Both the position numbers and the translations under genes were made by a program. The notes beneath the pieces are model-generated. The model saw only the letters and a list, made by a program, of their open reading frames with translations. It was not told the origin of the DNA and did not search any database. From Bacteroides fragilis (lineage in GTDB: Bacteria; Bacteroidota; Bacteroidia; Bacteroidales; Bacteroidaceae), in contig NZ_SZUU01000004.1 of assembly GCF_019583405.1 (NCBI RefSeq), positions 474,630 through 538,629 on the forward strand: 64,000 bases of DNA, in the 5' to 3' direction. This document shows, piece after piece, positions 54,397 to 62,242 of this stretch (its first letter is position 1; each line of letters starts with the position of its first letter).

Positions 54397-54690
54397 ATGG
54401 AATTAATAAATAAAGATACACCGCAAATCAAAGAATTTATTTCTTCGCTCGATTCAATGCTGAACGGTATTGAATCAATTGTCAAGCACTATAAACCTCA
54501 CCTGAACGGAGAACGTTTTCTTTCCAATCATGAGGTTTCTAAAAAACTGAATGTCAGTTTGCGAACCCTGCAAGAGTGGAGAGATACAGGGCTAATCCCC
54601 TTCATCCAGATAAAAGGTAAAATCATCTATCGGCAAAGTGATATTGACAAACTACTGCAAAAGTATTACTTTGAAAGCTGGAAGGAATAA
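54397..54690 (+). CDS. Xis-like helix-turn-helix protein
   Basis: 97 residues. HTH region about 45-93: LSNHEVSKKLNVSLRTLQEW, then TGLIPFIQIKGKIIYRQSDI. The N-terminus (IKEFISSLDSMLNGIESIVK) is helical. It is closely related in layout to the gene at 55254 (both carry NGERFLS/EGERYLT before the HTH), so these two are probably equivalent members of two duplicated HTH pairs. Confidence 0.83.
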   Translation: MELINKDTPQIKEFISSLDSMLNGIESIVKHYKPHLNGERFLSNHEVSKKLNVSLRTLQEWRDTGLIPFIQIKGKIIYRQSDIDKLLQKYYFESWKE

Positions 54691-54758
54691 CCTAATCTGC
54701 CATCTTCGAAAACATTGTTTTTCGGAATTTAATTTGAATCATTGACTTTTCCAGTGAA

Positions 54759-54859
54759 GTATTTAGTCTGTGCAAGTCTTTAGATAAAAATACGCTCGAA
54801 TGCAATGAGAGGAAGATTTTTATCTAAACCGAAGGCTTGGACTTGAACAGGCTAAATAC
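54759..54859. repeat. 101-bp nested palindrome upstream of the second HTH pair
   Basis: Four stems nest in order: GTATTTAG (54759-54766)/CTAAATAC (54852-54859); CTGT/ACAG; CAAGTC (54773-54778)/GACTTG (54840-54845); AGATAAAAAT (54782-54791)/ATTTTTATCT (54816-54825), with a 24-nt loop. The right arm contains the TTG that would serve as -33 for the next promoter. Role unknown; it may be a recombination, replication or regulatory site. The rest of 54691-54950 is AT-rich without a gene. Confidence 0.65.
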
Positions 54860-54865
54860 GGAACT

Positions 54866-54873
54866 TACCTTTG
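54866..54873 (+). promoter_or_regulatory. -7 box (TACCTTTG) for the second HTH pair
   Basis: TACCTTTG with TTG 20 bp upstream (54843-54845), inside the right arm of the nested palindrome; 77 bp before the start at 54951. Confidence 0.6.
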
Positions 54874-54950
54874 TCAATGCTTCATATTGAGTGCTGGAAA
54901 ACTTACTTTAAAAAAAATTGAGATAATGAATTTTAAAAAGTAATTTATAT

Positions 54951-55247
54951 ATGGATATAGTAGCAATAGAAAGAGTTTCCTTCGATTCTTTTAGAAAGAA
55001 GTTGGAACAGATTATATCATTGGCAGATAATACTTCTTTATCTTCCTCTAATATGTGTATTGAGAAAGAATGGATAGAGGGTAGGACATTGGCAGCTTCC
55101 TTAAATATTCCTTTACGAACATTACAGTCTTTACGTGAGAGTGGCAAACTTTCTTTTTCGACTGTTGGCAAGAAGGTATATTATAAGGTTGCCGAAGTAC
55201 AAAAACTATTGGATTCAGGTAGAATAAAAGTAACCACTAAAGAATAA
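54951..55247 (+). CDS. Xis-like helix-turn-helix protein
   Basis: 98 residues. HTH region: EGRTLAASLNIPLRTLQSLR followed by SGKLSFSTVGKKVYYKVAEV, excisionase/MerR-like. Its N-terminus (MDIVAIERVSFDSFRKKLEQ) resembles that of the gene at 53721 (MEVVTIEKRTFSFVCEGFTE), so the two are the first members of duplicated pairs. The next HTH gene begins 6 bp after its stop. Confidence 0.83.
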   Translation: MDIVAIERVSFDSFRKKLEQIISLADNTSLSSSNMCIEKEWIEGRTLAASLNIPLRTLQSLRESGKLSFSTVGKKVYYKVAEVQKLLDSGRIKVTTKE

Positions 55248-55253
55248 TTGCTT

Positions 55254-55556
55254 ATGGACTTATATAGGAATGAGGATAGCCAAGAATTATTGCAATCGTT
55301 AGATAGGGCTTTACCTTATATAGAATATGCATTGAAGAATAATAAGCCTATGTTTGAGGGTGAACGGTATTTGACAAGTGAAGAACTTTGTTCTATCCTC
55401 AAAATCAGCCGTAGAACTTTGCAGTATTATCGGGATGATGGCATTTTCCCTTTTATTCAACTTCCGGGCAAAGTGCTGTTCCGTGAATCGGATATCAGGA
55501 AGGTTTTAGAAGATAGGTTTCGTTCAGCCTATAATATAGAAGATTATCCTCTTTAG
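55254..55556 (+). CDS. Xis-like helix-turn-helix protein
   Basis: 100 residues from the ATG at 55254; a TTG two codons earlier is less likely. HTH: LTSEELCSILKISRRTLQYY followed by DGIFPFIQLPGKVLFRESDI. Second member of the duplicated HTH pair, counterpart of 54397. It converges on the integrase gene over a bidirectional terminator. Confidence 0.83.
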   Translation: MDLYRNEDSQELLQSLDRALPYIEYALKNNKPMFEGERYLTSEELCSILKISRRTLQYYRDDGIFPFIQLPGKVLFRESDIRKVLEDRFRSAYNIEDYPL

Positions 55557-55578
55557 TTTTTAATAGAATGAAGATAGA

Positions 55579-55617
55579 GAAACGGCTACCGTTCTAATGG
55601 ATTAGGTAGCCGTTTTC
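55579..55617. terminator. Bidirectional terminator between the HTH genes and the integrase
   Basis: GAAACGGCTACC pairs with GGTAGCCGTTTTC around a 14-nt loop, between the stops at 55556 and 55622. Confidence 0.85.
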
Positions 55618-55621
55618 ATCT

Positions 55622-56848
55622 TTAGGTGGTTTTAGTAGAGAAGCTCTCCCGCACATTCTGCATATCTCGAAGAATACTTTGGTCTAATACTTTTGCGTAT
55701 CGCTGCGTCATTTTTGTATTGGTATGACCGAGCATTTTTGCTACATTTTCTAATGATACATTATTAGCTAAAGCGACAACGGTCGAAAATGTATGTCGTC
55801 CGGTATGCGTGGTTAAATTTTTCTTGATACCGCATAAATCAGCAATTTCTTTCAAATAACTGTTTAGCTTTTGGTTGCATGGAACGGGTAACAATGTTCC
55901 TTTCTTTTTCGCCAGTGGATGCCCCTTGTATTTCTCCAATATGGCTAAAGGTATATCCAAAAGAGGAATGTTGCACATGACTTTCGTTTTCTGTCTTGCT
56001 TTCCTAATCCATAAATTCCCCTGATTATCAGTTACAAGATGTTCTGCTTTTAATTCAGATACATCTATGAAAGCTAAACCCGTGAAGCATTGAAATAGAA
56101 AAATATCACGTACTAAATCTAAACGAGGAACGTCAAAAACTTTGTTTTGCATAGTTTCTAATTCTTCTTTGGTTAAAAACTCTTTGTGTACTTCCTGCTC
56201 GTGGAAACGGATATTGATAAACGGGTCTTTCTCCATCCAATCATTAGCCAATGCCATGTTGGTGATTTTCTTCACTACTTTCATATAACGGATTACCGTA
56301 TTTTCTTGCAAGTCTTTTTGAGCTTTCAGGAAGTGAATATAATCTTGAATGATGGCATGACTTATTTCTTTCATGGGAATATCCTTTAGATGGTACTTTT
56401 TCAAAGCCATCTCTTTGAAATACCGTAAACAAGTATCAAATCGGGAGATAGTTACTTTGGCATAATCCTTGCCAATCAGTTCACGGCATTTGTCGTTATG
56501 CTCTTGAAAAACTTCAAAGAACATCATGTGCTTTTCATTCAGCCCAAGAAATCTACGTTTTACTTCCATCGGATTGATAAGTTTTCCTGCATCTTCCATT
56601 TCCCTATGAATGTCTAACAATCGTAGTTTAACCGATTCGAGATAGCGGTTAATCTCCATTGATGTAGCATCCCTACCGGTACAACGTTCTTTGGCTTGAT
56701 TCCATTGTGTAGGCATTACATCCCGTTTGAGTTGCAATTCGGTGAGTTGCCCCTCAATAGTAATGCGCAACATGATGGGCGTTTCACCTGATTTCTTTAA
56801 TTTGGTTTTCCTAATAAAGAAAAGCACATTAAAAGTCTGTCGTTTCAT
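55622..56848 (-). CDS. Tyrosine-family site-specific integrase
   Basis: 408 residues. N-terminal arm-binding domain, SAM-like core-binding domain (about 110-210), catalytic domain with HTGRH (His348, Arg351), LGHTNTKMTQRYAKV (His375, Tyr384 nucleophile). The first catalytic Arg position reads TGLAFIDV, that is Ala259; some Bacteroides integrases such as IntDOT also lack this Arg. The gene lies 235 bp from tRNA-Phe, as expected for the enzyme that placed the island there, reading away from the tRNA. Confidence 0.92.
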   Translation of the reverse strand: MKRQTFNVLFFIRKTKLKKSGETPIMLRITIEGQLTELQLKRDVMPTQWNQAKERCTGRDATSMEINRYLESVKLRLLDIHREMEDAGKLINPMEVKRRFLGLNEKHMMFFEVFQEHNDKCRELIGKDYAKVTISRFDTCLRYFKEMALKKYHLKDIPMKEISHAIIQDYIHFLKAQKDLQENTVIRYMKVVKKITNMALANDWMEKDPFINIRFHEQEVHKEFLTKEELETMQNKVFDVPRLDLVRDIFLFQCFTGLAFIDVSELKAEHLVTDNQGNLWIRKARQKTKVMCNIPLLDIPLAILEKYKGHPLAKKKGTLLPVPCNQKLNSYLKEIADLCGIKKNLTTHTGRHTFSTVVALANNVSLENVAKMLGHTNTKMTQRYAKVLDQSILRDMQNVRESFSTKTT

Positions 56849-57029
56849 ACTCTAAAAATTAATGGTTTAAAGTTACTGAATCGTGCAGAATAGCAAGAAT
56901 CAAACGATAAGACAATCAATGACTTATGATACAATTCGTGGTCAATTTCTTCAAGACCCAAATTGGTCACGATTTAGACCAACGGAACTGCATAATTTTG
57001 CTAAAAATGTGGGAGTTTTAGGAAAAAGA

Positions 57030-57061
57030 AAATCCCTGAAATGTTTAATTTTCAGGGATTT
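57030..57061 (-). terminator. Terminator at the right end of the island, now serving tRNA-Phe
   Basis: AAATCCCTGAAA and TTTCAGGGATTT form a perfect 12-bp stem with an 8-nt loop, 25 bp downstream of tRNA-Phe on the minus strand. It lies inside the island, so the element appears to bring a replacement terminator for the tRNA. Confidence 0.7.
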
Positions 57062-57082
57062 ACCAAATTTGAAGTCTTTTAA

Positions 57083-57097
57083 AAGTGGTGCCACCAG
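57083..57097. repeat. Right attachment site within the tRNA-Phe 3' end
   Basis: AAGTGGTGCCACCAG, identical to 45850-45864. It covers the last bases of the acceptor and T-arm side of the tRNA gene, leaving the tRNA intact. Confidence 0.88.
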
Positions 57098-57158
57098 GAA
57101 TCGAACCGGGGACACAAGGATTTTCAGTCCTTTGCTCTACCAACTGAGCTATGGCACC
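57086..57158 (-). tRNA. tRNA-Phe (GAA anticodon)
   Basis: 73 nt. The acceptor stem GGTGCCA pairs with TGGCACC, D arm GCTC-AGTTGGTA-GAGC, anticodon loop CTGAAAA with GAA anticodon, T arm with GGTTCGATTCC. CCA is not encoded. Full promoter upstream. Its 3' end is the integration target of the adjoining island. Confidence 0.97.
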
Positions 57159-57175
57159 TTTCTTGTTTGCGGTTG

Positions 57176-57206
57176 CAAAGGTAGTGAAAGTTTTTGATTT
57201 TGCAAA
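57176..57206 (-). promoter_or_regulatory. tRNA-Phe promoter (TTTG-N19-TACCTTTG)
   Basis: -33 TTTG at 57206-57203 and -7 TACCTTTG at 57183-57176 on the minus strand, spacer 19 bp, 17 bp before the tRNA start. Confidence 0.85.
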
Positions 57207-57218
57207 CCTTAGGGTAAT

Positions 57219-57262
57219 AAAAAACACTGATAAAAAGCTATTCTGTTTATTATCAGTGCTTT
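57219..57262 (-). terminator. Terminator of the sppA-lpxK-punA-thiL operon
   Basis: On the minus strand CACTGATAA pairs with TTATCAGTG around a 16-nt loop and TTTTTT follows, 18 bp after the thiL stop. Confidence 0.85.
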
Positions 57263-57276
57263 TCTTTCGGAATTTT

Positions 57277-58311
57277 TTATTTATTTTCCTGTAGTGGATT
57301 CCATCCCTGAGCTTTTAACTCGAATTCCTGACCATCGCGTGTGATCAGTGCGCAGCCTAATTCGGGCTTTGTAATATGTCCGATCAGGCGGACACCTTCC
57401 ATTTCCGATACTTTTTCGTGATCGGCAATGGGAACAGTGAAAAGAAGTTCATAATCTTCACCACCGTTCATGGCACAGGTGGTGAGGTTCATATTGAACT
57501 CTTCTGCCATAACTGCAGTTTGATAATCGATAGGGATATGCTCTTCGTAGACACGGCAACCTGCTTTACTTTGAGTACATATATGCAATAGCTCCGAAGA
57601 AAGTCCGTCAGAGATATCCATCATAGAAGTCGGAACGATATTTGCGGCGGACAGTTTCTCAATAATGTCTTTGCGGGCTTCCGGTTTGAGCTGTCGTTCC
57701 AACAAATACTCTTTTCCGGAGAAATCCGGCTGAGCATCCTGTTCGCCTTTAAAGACTGCTTTTTCGCGTTCTAACAGTTGCAGCCCCATATAGGCGGCAC
57801 CTAAGTCGCCACTGACACAGATCAAGTCGGTATCTTTGGCGCCATTACGGTAAACTACTTTATCTTTGTCGGCTTCACCAATACAAGTGATACTGATGGC
57901 AAACCCTGTCAAAGAAGAGGTGGTGTCACCACCTACAATATCGACTTTATATTGTTGGCATGCCAGACGGAGTCCGGAGTAAAATTCATCCATATCTTCC
58001 ACACTGAAGCGTTTGGAGAGAGCAAGTGAAACTGTGATCTGTTTGGGCGTTCCATTCATCGCATAGATGTCGGAGAAGTTAACCACAGCAGATTTGTATC
58101 CCAAATGCTTTAACGGCGTGTAGGTTAGGTCGAAATGTACACCTTCCATCAAGAGGTCGGTAGTCACCAATACTTGCTTGTCGGCAGGATAGGAGAGGAC
58201 GGCTGCATCGTCGCCTACTCCATATTTGCTTGATTCATTTTCTAATTTAATTCCTTCGGTGAGATGCTTGATCAGTCCGAATTCACCTAAGGTTGCTATC
58301 TCTGTTCTCAT
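57277..58311 (-). CDS. thiL: Thiamine-monophosphate kinase
   Basis: 344 residues. Phosphorylates thiamine monophosphate to the active cofactor thiamine diphosphate with ATP. AIRS/PurM-like fold with the N-terminal GDDAAVL metal motif, TTDLLMEGVHFDL, VVGGDTTSS-like segment (KVDIVGGDTTSSLTGFAIS) and SMMDISDGLSSELLHI, all family features. Last gene of a four-gene operon, 27 bp after punA, whose other genes serve unrelated housekeeping roles. Confidence 0.93.
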   Translation of the reverse strand: MRTEIATLGEFGLIKHLTEGIKLENESSKYGVGDDAAVLSYPADKQVLVTTDLLMEGVHFDLTYTPLKHLGYKSAVVNFSDIYAMNGTPKQITVSLALSKRFSVEDMDEFYSGLRLACQQYKVDIVGGDTTSSLTGFAISITCIGEADKDKVVYRNGAKDTDLICVSGDLGAAYMGLQLLEREKAVFKGEQDAQPDFSGKEYLLERQLKPEARKDIIEKLSAANIVPTSMMDISDGLSSELLHICTQSKAGCRVYEEHIPIDYQTAVMAEEFNMNLTTCAMNGGEDYELLFTVPIADHEKVSEMEGVRLIGHITKPELGCALITRDGQEFELKAQGWNPLQENK

Positions 58312-58338
58312 ATATCTTATTTTATGATAAGGAAGTAT

Positions 58339-59154
58339 CTATGCACGGTTTATCAGTTCGCGCATGATGGTGGTCATCTTCGGTTGGGCAGCATCGGCTG
58401 CTTTCTGAACTTCTTCGTGTGATACTTCTACAATCTTTCCTTCTACCCCAAGATCTGTTACGACAGAAATGCCGAAAACTTTGATGCCGCAGTGGTTGGC
58501 TACAATCACTTCGGGGACAGTAGACATTCCTACCGCATCAGCTCCTAAGATATGGAACAGTTTGTATTCTGCAGGTGTTTCGAATGTGGGTCCCTGTGTA
58601 CCGATGTATATTCCGTGCTGTACTTTAATGCCTTTTTCTGCTGCAATGGCATCTGCCTTGCGGATCAGTTCCTTATCGTATGCCTCGCTCATATCCGGGA
58701 AACGGGGGCCGTACGGGATGTTTTTACCACGTAACGGATGTTCGGGGAAATAGTTGATATGATCAGTGATAATCATCAGATCACCGATTTCGAATTCAGG
58801 ATTGGTGCCACCACTGGCATTGGACACAAACAATGTTTTGATACCCAGTTCACGCATCACGCGTACCGGGAAAGTCACTTCTTTCATAGAGTAACCTTCG
58901 TAGTAATGGAAGCGTCCCTGCATTGCCATAATCTCTTTATTACCCAATTTACCGAAAATGAGCTTACCGCTGTGCCCTTCTACGGTAGACACGGGAAAGT
59001 TGGGAATATCTTCGTACTTTATTTCATACTTTTCGGTAATTTCGTTTGCCAGACTGCCAAGTCCGGTTCCCAGAATGATTGCTGTTTCAGGACTTGTGTG
59101 CATCTTTCCTTTCAGGAAGGCTGCCGTTTCTTGTATTTTCTCTAACATAGCCAA
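58339..59154 (-). CDS. punA: Purine nucleoside phosphorylase
   Basis: 271 residues, the trimeric low-molecular-mass PNP type. It cleaves purine nucleosides with phosphate. Visible: AIILGTGLGSL with the phosphate-binding Gly/Ser loop, VEGHSGKLIFG (catalytic His), MQGRFHYYEGY, SNASGGTNPEF, DAVGMSTVPEVIVANH (purine site) and VVTDLG. Its start overlaps the end of lpxK by 68 bp, an unusually long overlap; the family start MLEKIQETAAFLK supports the assigned ATG or the Met three codons in. Confidence 0.92.
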   Translation of the reverse strand: MAMLEKIQETAAFLKGKMHTSPETAIILGTGLGSLANEITEKYEIKYEDIPNFPVSTVEGHSGKLIFGKLGNKEIMAMQGRFHYYEGYSMKEVTFPVRVMRELGIKTLFVSNASGGTNPEFEIGDLMIITDHINYFPEHPLRGKNIPYGPRFPDMSEAYDKELIRKADAIAAEKGIKVQHGIYIGTQGPTFETPAEYKLFHILGADAVGMSTVPEVIVANHCGIKVFGISVVTDLGVEGKIVEVSHEEVQKAADAAQPKMTTIMRELINRA

Positions 59155-60217
59155 TAATGTGTTGGTTAAAATTATCTTGTTGATTTTGTAATATTTCTAC
59201 TTCAATGGGTAGGGCATAAATAAATGGTTTCAGCCCTTCATCCAGCTCCTGATGGCACATCAGGCGTGTAGCGTCTTTTTCGGTTGTGACAATCAGGCGT
59301 TGCCCTTTTCTTAATTTACCAAATCTCTCTTTTATTTGCGCCAAGTCTCGCTGGTTGAAGTTATGATGGTCGCTAAAAGCGAGTAAGTCGATGTTCCGTG
59401 TATGTATTTCCAATTCACGGATGATCGTGTCGGGAGATGCAATACCGGTAATTAGCAGTATCTGTTCCTCTGTCTGTAAAGAGGATAATTTTCTCTCTTG
59501 TACAGTGGCACAGTCGGGAAAGACTGCCCACAGGTTTCCGTATCGGAAAGACGAGAAATATAACTGCTGGTAGGGGAACAGATTCAACCTTTTCGTAATA
59601 ATATTGTAGTCAATAGGTTTGATATCCGGCGGACATTTGGTTACGATGACTATCTGTGCCCGATTTTTGCCTTGTGCAGATTCCCGTAAGCGTCCCGCAG
59701 GCATCAAGGTGTCATCGCAGAACAGACGGTGATAATCTGTCAGAAGAATATTTAGTCCTGCTTTCACGTATCGATGTTGAAACGCATCGTCCAACAAGAT
59801 AACTTCGACCGGAGGCTCTTTAAGTGTGAGTAACCTTTCGATGCCATGGCAGCGGTCTTCGTCAACTGCTACCCGGATATCGGAGAATTTCGATTGTATT
59901 TGATAAGGCTCGTCGCCAATACTGCGGGCGTCACTTTCTGCTGTTGATAGTACGAATCCTTTGGTATGGCGCTTGTACCCCCGGCTTAATACAGCCACTT
60001 GGAATTCATCATGAAGCAACTTTATCAGATACTCTGTGTGCGGCGTTTTACCCGTACCGCCCACTGCGATGTTCCCGATACAAATTATAGGAACATTAAA
60101 ACTCTTTGACTGAAGTTTTCCCCAGTCAAAGAGTTTATTTCGTAATGCTACTCCTGCTCCATATAACCATGAAGCAGGATATAGCCATTTATGTATCTTG
60201 ATAGAGTTTTCTTCCAT
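59087..60217 (-). CDS. lpxK: Tetraacyldisaccharide 4'-kinase
   Basis: 376 residues. Inner-membrane kinase that phosphorylates the lipid A disaccharide precursor to lipid IVA. N-terminal membrane-associated helix (YPASWLYGAGVALRNKLFDW), P-loop GNIAVGGTGKTPHTEYL, then SRGYKRHTKGFVL, GDEPYQIQSKF and LLDDAFQHRYVK, the last holding the catalytic Asp pair. It follows sppA by 8 bp and its last 68 bp overlap punA. Confidence 0.93.
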   Translation of the reverse strand: MEENSIKIHKWLYPASWLYGAGVALRNKLFDWGKLQSKSFNVPIICIGNIAVGGTGKTPHTEYLIKLLHDEFQVAVLSRGYKRHTKGFVLSTAESDARSIGDEPYQIQSKFSDIRVAVDEDRCHGIERLLTLKEPPVEVILLDDAFQHRYVKAGLNILLTDYHRLFCDDTLMPAGRLRESAQGKNRAQIVIVTKCPPDIKPIDYNIITKRLNLFPYQQLYFSSFRYGNLWAVFPDCATVQERKLSSLQTEEQILLITGIASPDTIIRELEIHTRNIDLLAFSDHHNFNQRDLAQIKERFGKLRKGQRLIVTTEKDATRLMCHQELDEGLKPFIYALPIEVEILQNQQDNFNQHIIGYVRENTRNGSLPERKDAHKS

Positions 60218-60225
60218 GCAGTTTG

Positions 60226-62004
60226 CTATTTCACATTCAGTTCAAACGGAACGCGTGCTTGAATCATGGCGCGTTCTTTTATATTTTTCAGCAGGCTGAA
60301 ATCTTTATAATAGTCTCCCAGTTGATTTTTCAGCACTTGGGATTCTACATAATTACCGGGTTGGACATCAAGCAACGTAGACAGAATATCCTTTTTGGCA
60401 GGATAGGATATAATGGTGTATCCTTTTAAATCGGCTTTTTGTGCAGCTATCTCCAGTGCTTTACCTATTCCACCCAATTCGTCTACCAATCCGATTTTTT
60501 TAGCCATCTCTCCGGTCCATACACGTCCTTCAGCTATTTTCTCAATTTTATCTTTAGACATATGGCGTCCTTCGGCACAACGACTTACAAATAAATCATA
60601 TCCTTGGCCGATCATCATCTGTAGCAAAGCTCTTTCATCGCTGTTTACCGGGCGCATCAGATTGCCGAAGTCTGAGAATTGATTGGTTTTTACTACGTCA
60701 TATGTCAATCCGATTTTTTCGGTTAATCCTTTAACGTTCGGAATCATGCCGAAGATTCCAATAGAACCCGTCAGAGTGGTTGGCTCGGCTATGATACTGT
60801 CGGCAGCACAAGAGATATAATATCCACCGGATGCGGCATAGTCGCCCATCGAGACGATGACCGGTTTCTTAGCCTTCAGCTCTTTTACGGCATGCCAGAT
60901 CTGTTCGGACGCAAAAGCACTTCCTCCCGGAGAGTTTACGCGTAATACAACAGCTTTTACATCGTCATCTTCTTTCAGTTTACGCAGGTCACGAATCATT
61001 TTGCTACCTATAATACCTTCATCAGACGCTGCTGATCCGGCATAATCGGTTATCTCACCGGAAGCATAATATACAGCCAGAATATTCCCACCCTTGTCTT
61101 TAGGAACATTCTTTTTAATGTTAACCATCTCTTCGAGTCCTAAGATGGGCAGGCGATCGTCCTCGTCGATTTTCACAAGTGTTTTCAAATAGTCGCGTAC
61201 GTCATTTTGATAAATCAGCGTGTCGGCCAGTCCACATTTTACGCTTTCGTCTGACGGATAGAACATCAGCATGCGGTCAGCATACATATTCAGTGAATCT
61301 TTTCCTATTTTACGTGAAGCGGAAACACCATCCAATATTTGATTCCAGATAGAACCGATGAAAGCTGTAACCTGCTCTCGGTTGGCTGGAGACATCTCTG
61401 TGGCGGTGAAAGGCTCCACTGCCGACTTGTAAGTACCTACCTTGAATACCTGCATCTCAATTCCCAGTTTCTGTAATAGATCTTTATAGAAAATAGGTGC
61501 TGAAGCGAGTCCGCGCCATTCGATCATGCCTTTGGGGTTGAGCATCACCTTGTCGGCAACACTCGAAAGATAATAAAGTCCTTGCGTATAATTGTCGCTA
61601 TATGCTACGACAAATTTGCCACTCTCCTTAAAGTCATCCAATGCTTTACGTATCGCCTGTAGCGAAGCGTACGAAGCATCCAGCCATGAGGCTTGTATAT
61701 AAATGCCCTTTATGTTATCATTTTCTTTGGCTTTTTTGATCGAAGCCAGTATGTCGTCCAGTCCGTATGTATCGGCCGTTTCACCGGTAAATTTACCCAG
61801 TAAACCTTCTAAACTCTCCTGAGTGCGCTCAACCAGTGTACCTTTCAAGTCGAGCATCATCACAGAATTCTTCTTTACCACAGTTTCTGTATCCGATGAC
61901 GAAATGATTCCGACAAGCGTTACGACTCCGATGATGAATAAAACAATGCCCGACAACACGATGCCGGTCACTGTAGCAAGCGTAAATTTAAAGAAATCTT
62001 TCAT
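60226..62004 (-). CDS. sppA: Signal peptide peptidase SppA, 67-kDa type
   Basis: 592 residues. N-terminal membrane anchor (about 8-32), then two ClpP-like halves. The catalytic pair of the long SppA type is present: Lys193 in FKVGTYKSAVEP and Ser392 in MGDYAASGGYYIS, with RVNSPGGSAFASE preceding. It degrades cleaved signal peptides in the membrane. First gene of the sppA-lpxK-punA-thiL operon; a TATCTTTG box lies 38 bp upstream. Confidence 0.93.
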   Translation of the reverse strand: MKDFFKFTLATVTGIVLSGIVLFIIGVVTLVGIISSSDTETVVKKNSVMMLDLKGTLVERTQESLEGLLGKFTGETADTYGLDDILASIKKAKENDNIKGIYIQASWLDASYASLQAIRKALDDFKESGKFVVAYSDNYTQGLYYLSSVADKVMLNPKGMIEWRGLASAPIFYKDLLQKLGIEMQVFKVGTYKSAVEPFTATEMSPANREQVTAFIGSIWNQILDGVSASRKIGKDSLNMYADRMLMFYPSDESVKCGLADTLIYQNDVRDYLKTLVKIDEDDRLPILGLEEMVNIKKNVPKDKGGNILAVYYASGEITDYAGSAASDEGIIGSKMIRDLRKLKEDDDVKAVVLRVNSPGGSAFASEQIWHAVKELKAKKPVIVSMGDYAASGGYYISCAADSIIAEPTTLTGSIGIFGMIPNVKGLTEKIGLTYDVVKTNQFSDFGNLMRPVNSDERALLQMMIGQGYDLFVSRCAEGRHMSKDKIEKIAEGRVWTGEMAKKIGLVDELGGIGKALEIAAQKADLKGYTIISYPAKKDILSTLLDVQPGNYVESQVLKNQLGDYYKDFSLLKNIKERAMIQARVPFELNVK

Positions 62005-62042
62005 TGTACATATTGTTTTTATGCCAGCTTTTTTAAAGCTAA

Positions 62043-62050
62043 CAAAGATA
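62043..62050 (-). promoter_or_regulatory. -7 box (TATCTTTG) for the sppA operon
   Basis: TATCTTTG on the minus strand, 38 bp upstream of the sppA start. Confidence 0.65.
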
Positions 62051-62183
62051 AATAATTGAGTTGAAATTCATCCCATAAGTCGCATAGTTTTTTGTTTTGT
62101 CACGGTTGCGGCATATAAAATGTGAATATTTGAGTATAACTGGAGAGTAAAGAAGAGATTATTGTATGGAGAATAAACAATAA

Positions 62184-62220
62184 AAAGAGGAAACAGCCTC
62201 AGATGGGATATTTCCTCTTT
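62184..62220 (-). terminator. Terminator of the DpsL gene
   Basis: On the minus strand AAAGAGGAAA pairs with TTTCCTCTTT around a 17-nt loop and TTATTG follows the T-rich arm; it lies 22 bp after the stop. Confidence 0.82.
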
Positions 62221-62242
62221 CTATTTCTGAAGAAACTAATAT

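Larger units (their letters stand above)
45850..57097. mobile_element. Mobilisable integrated island (about 11.2 kb) at tRNA-Phe
   Basis: Bounded by AAGTGGTGCCACCAG at 45850-45864 and 57083-57097; the right copy is the 3' end of the intact tRNA-Phe gene. A tyrosine integrase lies beside the tRNA. Inside are BfmA/BtgA-like and relaxase genes, an oriT-like region, an RteC-like regulator, five Xis-like HTH proteins, two TetR modules, a DinB-fold protein and an AAA+ defence-like cassette. No conjugation (Tra) genes are present, so it would depend on a helper element to transfer. It appears more AT-rich than the flanking chromosome. Confidence 0.88.
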
